A stretch of DNA of 64,000 nucleotides from an uncultured Oribacterium sp. (GTDB taxonomy: Bacteria; Bacillota; Clostridia; Lachnospirales; Lachnospiraceae): assembly GCA_946413525.1 (NCBI GenBank), contig CAMKKZ010000021.1, positions 1 to 64,000 on the forward strand. The letters run 5' to 3'. The translations under genes and the position numbers were made by a program. A model generated the notes under the pieces. The model was given only the letters and a program-made list of their open reading frames with translations. It made no database searches and was not told the DNA's origin. Shown here piece after piece: positions 1-10,300 of this stretch (position 1 is the first letter of the stretch; each line of letters begins with the position of its first letter).

Positions 1-150
1 ATTTTTGCTTTTCCTGCTCCTCTTCACTCATCCTCGCAATGGATTTTTGCTTTTCCTGCTCCTCTTCACTCATCCTCGCAATGGATTTTTGCTTTTCAAG
101 CATCTCTTCACTCATTCTCTCAATGGCTTTTTGCTTTTCCGCCATTTCTT
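1..150 (-). repeat. 42-bp coding tandem repeat in the Rpn gene
   Basis: Units begin at 1, 43 and 85 with a diverged one at 127, exactly 42 bp apart, so each encodes 14 residues (variants of KQKSIARMSEEEQE). The first three are nearly identical, which suggests recent in-frame expansion. More units may lie beyond the window edge. Confidence 0.9.
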
Positions 151-919
151 CGTCCATCTTTTTTCTGTTTCTTTGGCGCACCTGCTCATCCATCAGGTAT
201 CTGCGGCGATCCTCACAGCGTTCACGGATGAGCCGATCCTGCGAAAGCCTGTAGATCTCTTCCGCTGCTTCTCCAATAATAGGTCTTTGCTGCGCAAGCA
301 TTTTCATTTCCTCCCATGTCTTCGCCTTAAACATCCTTGCCCATAGATCGATACCATAAGCCCTGTCCTCTTCCGTTGCAAGGTCAATCCGTTTTAAGTT
401 TACCACAGACAACCGGAACTTGTCAGTATAAATATTGCCGTTCGAAAGGTTTCTGAGCATATATGTGGCATAAAATTCAGGCTGTTCCGGAAACAGGTCG
501 AAATCCAGAAACCCAATTTGGATCGTTGTTCTTGCCAGCGTGTAATCCTGCCCTTTTTCAAGCGCCGCATAATTACTGCAAAGATAATAGAGAGAACGGG
601 ACTGCCAGTTCTTTTCATCGTTGACCTGCATCTCCAGATCTATGATAATGCCGTCATTCATCAGGATCCTTATGTCCAGTACGATCTCCTTTTCCTGCAC
701 CGTCTTGCCCAAAATGATCGGATTCGTGATTTCAATAGAGGAAAGATCCTTCTCTTCAAGATGCAACAGGGAGCAAAGCAGCGCTCTCAGGACAGGAGTG
801 TTGCTTTGCAGAACGGCCTTGAACATATAGTCATTGGTCATGTTGTACCGGATAGGCCCGGAAGCCTTGCGGATAAAAGAGGACGCCGCCGGGAATGCGT
901 GTTTCGTATTATGATTCAT
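1..919 (-). CDS. Rpn-family PD-(D/E)XK nuclease / putative transposase (3' end cut by window edge)
   Basis: An ATG at 919, preceded by AAAAGGAG about ten bases upstream, opens a minus-strand frame of about 306 codons that leaves the window without a stop. The N-terminal block contains TNDYMFK (residues 28-34), and residues 82-98 hold LDIRIL followed by IIIDLEMQ. That D...(D/E)xQ arrangement is typical of the PDDEXK_2/Rpn recombination-promoting nuclease family. Known relatives are DNA endonucleases linked to RecA-independent recombination and are often annotated as transposases. The C-terminal part becomes a charged helix made of four consecutive 14-residue units rich in K, Q, E and M, probably a coiled coil. 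This repeat tail is longer and more regular than I would expect for the family. The true C-terminus is not visible. No partner gene is apparent; the neighbours are structured repeats. Confidence 0.85.
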   Translation of the reverse strand, partial: MNHNTKHAFPAASSFIRKASGPIRYNMTNDYMFKAVLQSNTPVLRALLCSLLHLEEKDLSSIEITNPIILGKTVQEKEIVLDIRILMNDGIIIDLEMQVNDEKNWQSRSLYYLCSNYAALEKGQDYTLARTTIQIGFLDFDLFPEQPEFYATYMLRNLSNGNIYTDKFRLSVVNLKRIDLATEEDRAYGIDLWARMFKAKTWEEMKMLAQQRPIIGEAAEEIYRLSQDRLIRERCEDRRRYLMDEQVRQRNRKKMDEEMAEKQKAIERMSEEMLEKQKSIARMSEEEQEKQKSIARMSEEEQEKQK

Positions 920-947
920 GATACTGAATTCTCCTTTTCAAGCATAA

Positions 948-1030
948 AAGGCAAGCCTTTCATGCTTCATTTGTGCCGCTGACGAGACATAAATTGAACT
1001 CAATGCCTGCGGCATCAAGTCAAAGCATGA
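948..1030 (+). repeat. Three-way-junction repeat, copy A
   Basis: An approximately 80-nt dispersed element. An outer stem (CATGCTT at 961-967 with AAGCATG at 1023-1029) encloses two hairpins, one around TGTGCCGCT and one of the form ATGCC-tgc-GGCAT. In the other copies the outer stem is CATACTT/AAGTATG, so both sides changed together. The copy starts upstream of the Rpn start codon. Confidence 0.8.
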
Positions 1031-1043
1031 AAGTCAAATCTTA

Positions 1044-1113
1044 CATATTTTATTTGTGCCACTGGCTTGTCACATATAGGACGCCAATGCCTGCGGCATC
1101 AAGTCAAAACATG
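1044..1113 (+). repeat. Three-way-junction repeat, copy B (diverged)
   Basis: A second, more diverged copy follows copy A directly. The ATGCC-tgc-GGCAT hairpin and TTTGTGCC are kept, and the outer stem is weaker (CATATTT/AAACATG). It has no coding content. Confidence 0.65.
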
Positions 1114-1176
1114 TCATCTGCCATCGAATGCCATCAGGCGGTATTTGGAAGCGCGACACGATTTTCTGTCAAGACG

Positions 1177-1260
1177 CATGACATAATTATTCATGACATA
1201 ATTATTCATGACATGATTATTCACGGCATGATGACTCATGGCTTGATGATTCATGACAAT
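1177..1260 (+). repeat. 15-bp degenerate tandem repeat
   Basis: Five and a half units of the type CATGACATAATTATT follow one another. The first two are identical and later ones drift. It lies downstream of the minus-strand lipoprotein gene, beyond its terminator. No function is visible. Confidence 0.85.
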
Positions 1261-1261
1261 A

Positions 1262-1301
1262 AGAAAAACCGCGGCACACCTCATAGTATGCCACGGTTCT
1301 T
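1262..1301 (-). terminator. Rho-independent terminator of the acidic lipoprotein gene
   Basis: On the minus strand a stem ACCGTGGCA/TGCCGCGGT (one G-U pair) is followed by TTTTTC. It lies about 80 bases past the stop codon at 1380. Nearly the same terminator, plus the GGATAATA hairpin between it and the stop, recurs after the second giant gene (20820-20979). Confidence 0.85.
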
Positions 1302-1379
1302 CAAAAACTCCTATAATCCATATCAGGATAATATCTTTAAAAAGGTATTATCGAATAAATGATAACTGATTGCCGGCAA

Positions 1380-3599
1380 TTACCCGATGGTCAGGCTGTC
1401 AAGGATGCGGTCCCCGATGGTGCCCTCCGAAAGATCCACTCTGACGGCTCCCACGGAAAGGGCGTGGGCATCGTCAATCTGGGCAATGTATTCGGTCCAC
1501 TCGTAACCGATGTTTTTATAGGTACGCCCCTTGAAGGTCACGCCCCCGATCACGCGGTCTTCTATTTCCGCGTAATTCTCAAACTTGTCCTTATAGAAGT
1601 CGAAATCCTCCACCTTATCCTCCAGCTTAAAAGCGATAAAGCCGGCGCCAAAGGTATTCACGTCCTCGTTCTCGACCAAGTGATCCCTGCTTTCATCATA
1701 GGCCCAGCCAGACTCCGGAATCCCCATGCTGAGGGTAACAACGTCATCATGCTGTCCGAAAGGATGAATTTCCACAGAGAAATCCTTAAGAGACATTGTC
1801 GCCGCGGCCGCCTTGTCGGCCTCCCTGGCCTCGTTCTGCAGGACTTCAAGATACTTCTCCGTGGCCTCAGAGCCCAGGAAACCGCTGGTATTATAGCTGC
1901 TTACCTTATAAACACCTTCCTCCTTCTCATCAAAGTTCACATAAAGGAAATGCGTATTGTCGTCCTCGGAAATCCACTTATAATAACGCTTGTTTACGCC
2001 CATATGCTCGCTGTACTCTTCCTTGTCGAATTCACCCTCGACTCCGAAGAATGCTGCAAGATCCTCATACGTCGTATTGAAAGGATCCTTGTTGACCTTG
2101 TTCAGCCAGACATAGGCCCTCTGAACCATCTCCTCGCTGACAATGCCATCACCTCCGGGAACGCCCTCCGGCCTGCCGGCAGACGCCTCCTGCGCAGCCT
2201 CATCCGCCGTGGAAGCATTTCCTGAGGAAACATCCTCTGCGGACGCCGCGACCGCATCCGTTTCTTCTACTGCCGCGCTCTCTGAAGCCGCCTCCCCTGA
2301 GTCCGCTCCTTCCGAAGGCTCCGACGCATTTTCCCCGGCATCCGGTTTTACGCCGCCTGCCTGCTCATACACATATTCACAGGTCCAGATATCCTCCGGA
2401 TCCCCATTAAAGAGATGCAGCTGACCATCCTTGATGTTCCCCGTATAATCAATCGTCCCAATGAAGGTCTCCGTCATGGTGAATTCATCACCGTCCCGGC
2501 TCCATTTGACATCAATATCCAGATCATCCCTGTGATGTACGCCCGTACCGTCCGGATAGAGTTCCAGCGTGAAGCTGTCATCCGTGTTCCTGGCGTCATC
2601 ACTGTCCCCAACGAACTTGGTATAAAGGCCGTTCCAGACAGCCGTCTCATTCCCGGAATCGGTATTGGCGTCCACACCCTCTTTTGAACCGTCGCCCGCT
2701 GCATCTGTATTGGAGGAATCCTTATCTATGGAATCGGTACTGAGGGATCCGCTTTCCTGATCGTCCGCTCCATTATCTGAGGACGCAGCAATCGCCGCCC
2801 CGGTCTTCCGCATGGTGTACTTGATGCCCACCATGTCAAGAATCATTGTATCCCCTTCTATTTCATAGGTATAGTTTGTAGTGCCGTATACAGTGACAAT
2901 TCCGGGCTTCCAGGTGACTTCCATGATCGTCTGAAAGAGGTTGAATTCCCCTGTCCCGTCCTCATAGAGTTCAAGGTACGTGTCTCCCATTCCCGCCTGC
3001 ACCAGCATTTCATGGGTAACCTTTGTGCCGTTGCCCTCGTACTCATAAATCTCATAACGTCCGGCATCTCCCGATTCCGCTTTGGAAGCGGCAGCCTCAG
3101 CCTCCCCTTCGTCTCCTTCCGAATCGGATCCCTCAGAGCCCTCTCCTTCGTCTTTCCCTTCTCCGCTCAGGCCTTTCCCATCGGCAGCATCCGCCTCTCC
3201 TTCATCGGCTTCACCATCAACGGCAGCATCCGCTTCTTTTTCCGAACCGGCTTTCCCATCGGAGGCAGCATCCGCATCTCCTTCACTGCCTTCACCATCA
3301 GCGGCAGCACCCACATCTGCCTTTCCGTCCTCCGAACTGTCCTTCTCGTCAGCGTCAGCCTCTGCCTCTTTCCCCGCTTTGGCTTCCGCATTAACTTCCC
3401 CATCGGCGGCTTTCGCCTCTTCGCCCTCTGCCCCGCCTGTCTCCGCCTGTTTTGCCAAAGCGTTGTCCGCGGCAGCCTCCGTTTCCGCTGTGGCACCTGC
3501 TCCCACAGCCGTTTTGTCAGCCGTCTGACCGCCTCCGCAGGCTGAAGCAGCCACAGTCATCGCCGTCATTAAGGCAATAAAACCTAGTTTTCTTTTCAT
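1380..3599 (-). CDS. Large acidic surface lipoprotein, unknown function
   Basis: 739 residues. The N-terminus is a lipoprotein signal with lipobox AASAC (lipidated Cys near residue 21), so the protein should be anchored on the outer face of the membrane. A GGGAGGAG ribosome site lies 8 bases before the ATG. Residues about 25-180 are a disordered linker made almost only of E, D, A, G, S and K. Two small beta-rich modules with LELYEDGTG and LELYPDGTG motifs follow (near 210-265 and 325-410) and resemble duplicated lipocalin-like or META-like units. A second low-complexity linker comes next, then about 250 C-terminal residues with no family I can name. It stands alone, with its own terminator and a candidate promoter at 3933-3961. 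It may bind a ligand at the cell surface; that is inference only. Confidence 0.85.
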   Translation of the reverse strand: MKRKLGFIALMTAMTVAASACGGGQTADKTAVGAGATAETEAAADNALAKQAETGGAEGEEAKAADGEVNAEAKAGKEAEADADEKDSSEDGKADVGAAADGEGSEGDADAASDGKAGSEKEADAAVDGEADEGEADAADGKGLSGEGKDEGEGSEGSDSEGDEGEAEAAASKAESGDAGRYEIYEYEGNGTKVTHEMLVQAGMGDTYLELYEDGTGEFNLFQTIMEVTWKPGIVTVYGTTNYTYEIEGDTMILDMVGIKYTMRKTGAAIAASSDNGADDQESGSLSTDSIDKDSSNTDAAGDGSKEGVDANTDSGNETAVWNGLYTKFVGDSDDARNTDDSFTLELYPDGTGVHHRDDLDIDVKWSRDGDEFTMTETFIGTIDYTGNIKDGQLHLFNGDPEDIWTCEYVYEQAGGVKPDAGENASEPSEGADSGEAASESAAVEETDAVAASAEDVSSGNASTADEAAQEASAGRPEGVPGGDGIVSEEMVQRAYVWLNKVNKDPFNTTYEDLAAFFGVEGEFDKEEYSEHMGVNKRYYKWISEDDNTHFLYVNFDEKEEGVYKVSSYNTSGFLGSEATEKYLEVLQNEAREADKAAAATMSLKDFSVEIHPFGQHDDVVTLSMGIPESGWAYDESRDHLVENEDVNTFGAGFIAFKLEDKVEDFDFYKDKFENYAEIEDRVIGGVTFKGRTYKNIGYEWTEYIAQIDDAHALSVGAVRVDLSEGTIGDRILDSLTIG

Positions 3600-3689
3600 A
3601 ATCGTCTCCTCCCTCTTTTTGAATTCACCTTAGTCCGTCCTGCTTTGTGACCGGCAAACGCGGCATCGCAAGCGGCATGTTTCAAATAC

Positions 3690-3896
3690 TATAGGTTTTG
3701 ACGCGCTCTAAGGAAAAGCGCGTCAAAATCCTCCCTTCGGTCGGACAAATCCCTCCGGGATTCGCCAGGTACGGACATGAATGTTCCTGAAGGAACATTC
3801 ATATCCTATAGGTTTTGACGTGCTCTAAGGAAAAGCGCGTCAAAATCCTCCCTTCGGTCGGACAAATCCCTGCGGGATTCGCCAGGTACGGATATG
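3690..3896 (-). repeat. Two tandem 90-bp structured repeats in the lipoprotein leader
   Basis: Copies at 3690-3779 and 3807-3896, 117 bp apart, are almost identical. Each contains a long hairpin (TTTTGACGCGC paired with GCGCGTCAAAA) and an AATCCC-nnn-GGGATT hairpin next to a GTACCTGGCG motif. Between the copies is a further hairpin, ATGAATGTTCC/GGAACATTCAT. Related GTAnnTGGCGnATCCC motifs recur near 37690 and 43960. Confidence 0.85.
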
Positions 3897-3932
3897 CCGA
3901 AACGTCTAATACTCAAATCAGATTTATAAACA

Positions 3933-3961
3933 ATTCTATTTGTTTGCTTATAAATATGCAA
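3933..3961 (-). promoter_or_regulatory. Candidate SigA promoter for the acidic lipoprotein
   Basis: Minus-strand TTGCAT (3956-3961), 17-base spacer, TAGAAT (3933-3938), in an AT-rich stretch. Transcription would cross both tandem structured repeats and give a leader of about 325 nt before the ATG at 3599. Confidence 0.45.
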
Positions 3962-4000
3962 GACATTTCTATAGAACTTTTCAGGATGCTACTTATCATA

Positions 4001-4056
4001 AAGGACAAGCCTTTCATACATTAACTCAATGACTGCGCATCAAGTTGAGGTATGAA
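4001..4056 (+). repeat. Three-way-junction repeat, copy C (deleted form)
   Basis: Keeps the AAGCCTTTCATA left end, the ACTCAATG...GCATCAAGT hairpin and the TATGAAG right end. It has lost the TGTGCCGCT hairpin found in the other copies. Confidence 0.55.
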
Positions 4057-4057
4057 G

Positions 4058-4107
4058 AAAGGGGCTGTGAAGCCGGGGATGAAAACCCTGGCTTCACAGC
4101 CCCTTTT
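4058..4107. terminator. Strong bidirectional hairpin terminator
   Basis: AAAGGGGCTGTGAAGCC pairs perfectly with GGCTTCACAGCCCCTTT and is flanked by A and T runs. It lies about 260 bases past the stop codon of the 5329-aa gene on the minus strand and is the first convincing terminator for it. Confidence 0.8.
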
Positions 4108-4231
4108 GTATTTCGCGCCTTCTGAATCAAAGTCAGCCACGAATAGATTCCAAACAGTTACGGCAATTATAATTACAACAAGCTTTCCATATAGCGCGTA
4201 AGAAATGCTTTGCATTGCCTGTCAGGCTACT

Positions 4232-4380
4232 CGCCACATCCTTCGCGATATACGATATATCTCAAGCCGAGCGCCACATCCTTCGTGATAAATCTGAAGC
4301 CGTGCGCCACATCATCCTTCGAAGCATATCTCAGGCAATGCGCCGCACCCTTCACTATAAATCTCAGGCTGCGCGCCTTC
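4232..4380. repeat. Degenerate tandem repeat spanning the stop codon of the giant gene
   Basis: Units starting CGCCACATCCTTCG or close variants begin at 4232, 4272, 4305, 4341 and 4374, spaced 33-40 bp. The unit at 4341 contains the stop codon (4364-4366) of the giant surface-protein gene. The array therefore looks like repeated copying of the gene end into the downstream region. Confidence 0.75.
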
Positions 4381-7300
4381 TCTTCCTCGCGAAGAGGAGT
4401 CCCGCCGCGCCAAAGGCCGCAGCAAAGAAACCAAACGCAAGGATGCGCCTTGTGCCGCTTCCGCCGGTTCTCGCCATAAGAAGCCCCGCCTTGTTCGGCA
4501 GCACGAAGCTGGTCCCATTAATATCCGAGCCTTCCACCTTTGGCTGGGATTGTACCGATCCTCTCACCGCAATGTGGTGAGGATCCTCATTCCCATCTCC
4601 CGGCGTGATCGTCAGCTTCCAGTACCCGCCGGGCAGCCCATAGCCATCCGGCGCAACGCTCTCCATCAGCCAGTACGCGCCGGCCGGGAGATCCTTAACC
4701 AGAAGCTTGCCCAGCATCTCGGAGCCATCCTCCTTTCCGGGCTCCATTTCTGTTACGGACGCAGTTGTCTCATACGCGTTCTTCACCCTGTACGTCCCAT
4801 CGGAAAGCCCGATCACCTGGACTAGGTCGCCGTCCGCAAGCTTGCCGTCCGGCTTCCCGTCCCCGTTCTGGTCTGCCGTGGCGGGATCCACCACATCCTT
4901 GTCGCTCCTGCTCTTAAAGAGCTTGAACTTCGCGCCGGTCAGCGGAACGGTCTTATGCCTCTCATCCACCTTCAGGAAATCAAAGGCCGAAAGGACGCGG
5001 GTATTTGTGGCCTCCACATGGAGGAACACGTCTCCCGTTCCCTCGCTGCCGCTTGAGCCCGAGGTGCTGTAAGGCTTCGTCACAAGATTAGTGAAAACCG
5101 ACTCCTTGTCCGTCGTCCCGCCCGTCATGCTTTCCGTAAGGGTGTAGTTCACATGGTAAGCCTTGTTGTCCCGATAGACGACTGCCGGAATCGGAAGCTT
5201 CTTCGCATCCTCTTCCTTCATCCTCCAGACATAGGCCGGATATTCCTCATCCTTTGGCATGGTCGGCCCGTCCTGTTCAAAGGTACCGCCCTGATAATCC
5301 GAAAGCCTCGGGGCAAGGTCCTTGTTGTCCGTCCTGACAGTCAGCTTCCGGTTATTCGTATTGGTGGACGCCGTCATTGTAATGACATTCTCGTAAATCA
5401 ATTCAGGCGTATCGCCGCCAGTCTCTCCTTCCGGAGGCTGCCCGGTCGGATCACCCGCGCCGCCCTCAGGAGTTCCGCTGCCTTCAGAACCCGAATCCAG
5501 CGGATCGCCCAGAACGCCCTTCAGCGTAAAGCTCACGACCGTGCCGTCCGCCGGAGCGAACACCATGTTCTTCCAGGTCTTTTCCACCTTCGGAATCATG
5601 TAATACAGGCCGAAGTTCCAGTTGGCGCTGGTATAGCTGCTGCTTCCCAGGTCCTCCTTGCTCTTCATGAGGATTTCCTCAGTCCTTGCCACAAGATTGC
5701 TCCCGGGTTTAGCCTCCCCGGCGTAAATACCCCGGTTCCCGTTGTCCACGCCGCTGTTCTTCCGATAAAGCTTCGTAAGCCCCAGCTTTCCGAAAGGCAA
5801 AGGCTGTTCATTCTTCCAATCCTTCTCGCTCTTATACAGCTTCTCCGGATCCGAAATCTGCACCTTGTAGGTGCCGGGCCCCAAGTTCCGGAAGGTATAC
5901 TCACCGTAGGTGCCTGCCGCTTCCGATGTATAGACCGGGGCGATCACATCTCCGAGGACGTTGACAGCCGGAGCGTAGCTCTCATCCGTCTGCTTCGCAA
6001 GAAGCTCCACCTTCACCTTGCCCAGCCTGGAGTCGTCGGTGCCGCTGCCGTAGCGGTCGTCATGGGACTTGTCCAGCCAGACATATCCAGTGATCTTCCT
6101 GGCTACCACGCTGATTCCCACATCCGTGGAATGGAGGATGTTGGTCGGTTCCTCATTGAAATCGCCGCCGCTGAAGTAGAAATTGTTAATGTATTTGTCG
6201 CCACCCTCCTGCGTTTCACCGTTGGCTGCCTTGAGGAGCTGGTGCCGTACGTTGCCCTGCTCATCGGTTTCCGTCACCGCCGATTTCGCCGTGCAGATGA
6301 CCCGCAGGGTGACCCCATGCTTCTTCTGCTTCTCCACCGTCGTCGTGCTTCCATCCGCGTTTTCCACCGTCTCAGTGACCTTCTTAAGACCGCTCAGATT
6401 CGGGAAGAAACCATAAAGCACGATGCCGTTGTCCTTTCCGGCCTCCTGGGTGAGGATGTCGCTGTCGATCTGGTAGGAGACCGTGTACTTTTCCGCGTCA
6501 TATGTCCGCGTGACGCTCTCGCCCTCCTCCAGAGGCAGCGCCGCGCCGGTACTGATTTTTGCCAGGATGGCCTTTACGGCCTCCTTGTCCCTGTCCGTAT
6601 TCGTCTGCGGCACCTTGCCGCCGCTCGCGGTATAGCGTATGCCGCCGTTTCCGTTCTCATCAATGAAGTTCTGATAACTGTCATTATCCTGGAAGACGAC
6701 ATCCACCTGCCGTATGCGGTACGCCCCATGGAATTCACTTCCGCGGCTGTCGCCGGTGATCCCTCCATTGTCGTTCTTTGATTTGAAATACGGCATCACA
6801 TCCGCGAGCCTTATGTTCGCGCTGCCCTCGGCGCCGTTGATATAGTTAAGCTCATAAACCATGTCCTCGCCGATCTCCGTCAGGATGACCCCGACATCCT
6901 TCTTGATGACATTGCTGTTTTCCTTGTTGACCGTGTTCGTGGCCACCGAGGTATGAGCCTCCGCCGCCAGGCGGTTGATTTCCTGATACTCCGCCCAGAT
7001 GGTGGTCTTTGCCTCGAGAGCATCCCCTGTCTTCACGTCCTTCGTCTCGTCATTGATATCCCCGATGTCGCAGGCAAAGGTAATGTAAGGCAGGGCCTTG
7101 TCCACATCCGTCACGTAGGTCGTCAGCATCAGGCCTCGTCCGCCGTCCAGCACCTGGATTTCCCATTCCATCTGGTCTGCCGTGAAGCTGTTCTTCTTGG
7201 TGTATTCGAAATTGACAGAGCCATTCCGGAAGGTAAGGTTGTCGGTCAATTCCACCTTGATGTTGACGCGTACCTCCTGGGTCCCGTTCTTCATAAGCTC

Positions 7301-10300
7301 CGTCGCCGTCGCGTTACTGGACAAGGAGATGGAAGGATCCATGCGGTAGTTCACGATTCGCTCACCGCTGGAGACATTATAGGAAACCTGAGGCTCATTG
7401 GAGCCTGTCGGGATATCCGTATTACCAATGTTAATGGCCGTATCCAGCGTGTAGAGCAGAAGCACATTACCGCGGTCCCACCCATTATGGGTGCCCTTCT
7501 GGCGAAGGCCGTTCTTGTACTGGGTCTTGATATAGCCGTTAAACTGCTTATGGCACTCCTCCATGAAATACGTATAGCCCTTGAACACCTCCATCCTGTC
7601 AAAGACGGCCTCATACTCTGTCTGAGATTCCGTGCTGCCGTCAGTGCCTTCTCCGTCTCCCTCAGGTTCCCCATTCTCCCCATCCGCATTGCCTGAGGAG
7701 TCCGGGTCCACTGGCACGAGCTTATACACCTTCCGCTCCCAGGAGCTGCGGTCTGCCAGGCTGTCCCCGGCGCCCTCGGAGGATTCATCCATGCCGAAGA
7801 CGACACGGTTATTCATCCTTTCTTCCCAGTCCTCATAAATGGGCTGCGGCTCGTAGCTGCCGTCCGATGGATAGGTGTAATTATAAAGTATGTTCCGAAT
7901 GTTCTGAGCCCTCTGATTCGCGTCGCCGGGCCTCCGCCATACCTCCTTGTAATAGCGGCGGTAGGTAGCCCAACCCCTGGCGTCATTCGTCGTAATGTAC
8001 GTGTTTCCGGTCTTGGTGAAGTCATCAGTCACGTCCAGATACGTATATACGCTCACGGAACGCTTGTCCCGGATCACCATGTCGCGGAACTCGAAGAGAA
8101 GCGCGACGCAGGTCCTTCCTGTCGCCTCCAGCTCTTCCAGCGTGCTGAAATAAAGCATGTTCTCCTCATGATACTTGTCCATGTCCGCCGCGCCGCCATC
8201 GTCCGACACATTGCCGTCCGCGTCCGTTTTATATATCTTTTCCCAGTTTCCGGCCGGCTCGCCGTTCACATCGGGCTTCGCCGCGTAAAGCACCGTCAAC
8301 GTATAGTTGAGCGGCTTTTGCACTTCGGCGCCGTCCCATTCCGCCCTGGCTTCCGAGGTCACCACCTGGATTGGAACCTTGACGGTCTCCTTCGAGACCT
8401 TCCCGTTCTTGTCCTCCACCATCCTCCAGCCATCCGGCAGGGAATTGTACTGGCTGTTCGATGTAAAGGCCTTGTCAACATACGCATTCATGTAGGCCGG
8501 ATGGTAGACCTCCGCGTCAAACTTCTGCAGGAGGTTCATGGCCGTCATGTAATCATAATCATTATAATTATCTATCAGCGTGTTCCTGTCCTTCGCGTTA
8601 ATGTAGAACTTCGGCCTCGAAATATCCTCTGTGGAATACACATTGCTGCTGAAGCCCACGGTCCCGCCTGCATAGACCACGGAGTTGATCGGCGTGGATC
8701 CCTTGCCTTCCTGCCCCGTAAGCGTACCCCTGTCCTTATTCAGGAAGTAAGCCGTCTTGCTGATTGTGCTCGCCGGGCCGCCGCCCTCAGAGAGGTAACG
8801 CCCGAAATCGTTGAAGGAATAATTGTCACCGTAGCGCATCTCACAGTTCGCGAGCGGCAGGGTCTCCCCTTCCCGCACCGTGTTATAGAGATTCTCCGGG
8901 TCTGCCAGATCGTAATAGGTGTTCATGGCCTTGAGGCCATCGCTGTCGTCATAGGACACGGCATCTACGCCGCTCCTCCCCTTCGCGCTGAAGTGGGACA
9001 CCGCCGCCTCCATGGCCACGGAAAGATAGCCCTGAATCCCGACGCCGTACTCCGCGCGGAAGGCGGCCTTGATGTCGTCATCATCATAAGGATAGACGAC
9101 CTGGATATAGCCTGCCGTGAAGGGTTTGACCTGCGGGGTCTTGAAGCGCGGATCCTCCACATCGGCCGAGTTCCTGTTCGGATACGCGTTCTTGTTCGGA
9201 TCCTTGTCCCCGTTCAGGACATAGTTGGACACGGATACGTGCAGCGTGGTCTCCTTCTCTCCATACGCGGGCTGCTGCCCTGTGATCTTCCAGGATCCAC
9301 CGCTGAAGCAACTGTTATTGGAATTGCTCCCCTTGTTGCCGCCGCTGTTGTAGGGAGCGGCGTTAAAGGCATAACGCGTGGTCTTGACAAGGTCGTCCTC
9401 ATCGTTCCAGTCCATCGTCCGGTTGTAGACACTGTCATCGCCAAGCTGCTTGCCCATGGGCGTATCCATATTTTCCTTATATGCCCAGATATACGGCGCG
9501 CCCTCAGCCTTATCGGCATTCTCCGAGCCATCCGGGAACAGGGGACTGCCGTTGTAATAAAGCTTGCCCTTGAAGGACAGGTCAAATTCCAGAGACTTCT
9601 CCGGCAGCTCAATGCCCTTCAACCCGTCAATAACATCGTTGTAGAGGCTGACCATGACGCCATAGCCCACCATCATGCCATGGATAATGTCCGTGTTCCC
9701 TTCCTTCTTCGCGTTCTTGTAATCCTCCTCCGAGACTTCGACGCCATTCTTAAGGTCAAAATAGCCGTCGTAAGCAAGCTCAGAGTTGTAATCAATGGCC
9801 GCGTTGTATTTCGGAATCGCGGAAATGGTGATGACCGGGGAATAGAACTCCGTCACGGGCCTGTGCGCCGAAGCTGCGGAAGTCCCGCTGCCGTCCGCGC
9901 CGCTGCCACCATTATTCTCGTTGTTATTGTTGTTATTGTTGGTATTATCCTCCTCGTCACCCATGAGCGCCGCGCTTTCGGATTCTTCAGCCTCTTCGAC
10001 ATTCCCGGCATTTTCAGCCTTCGATGCCTCCACGGCACTCTCAGGTTTCGAAACGTTAGCAGCCTTCGATGCGCTTTCGCTGTTTTCGACATTTGCCGCG
10101 TTTTCGGTGTTTTCAGCATTCGCCGCGTTTTCGGCGTTGCCGGAACCGTTCAGCTCGGCAAAGGCCGCCGCCGCTTCCTCCTCGGCTTCCGCAAGCGCTG
10201 CCGATTCCTGCTCAGAGGCATTCTGCAGGACCGCGCCGGTATCATTTGCCTCATTCCCTTCGATCCATGCGCGGAAGCGCGGCCGCAGGGTATCCCCGTT

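Noticed and set aside
1177-1260. CRISPR-like short repeats
   Set aside because: The 15-bp units are directly tandem and degenerate with no spacers between them, and no cas genes are present.
1359-2225. 288-codon plus-strand open frame opposite the lipoprotein gene
   Set aside because: The minus-strand gene has a signal, lipobox, ribosome site and terminator; the plus frame has none of these.
3690-3896. T-box or known riboswitch in the lipoprotein leader
   Set aside because: No T-box sequence, specifier loop or conserved riboswitch core could be found; the units look like a duplicated dispersed repeat.
5153-6781. 542-codon plus-strand open frame
   Set aside because: Antisense to the stalk part of the giant adhesin. 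The composition is typical of a shadow frame (many R, H, L, V) with no motif.
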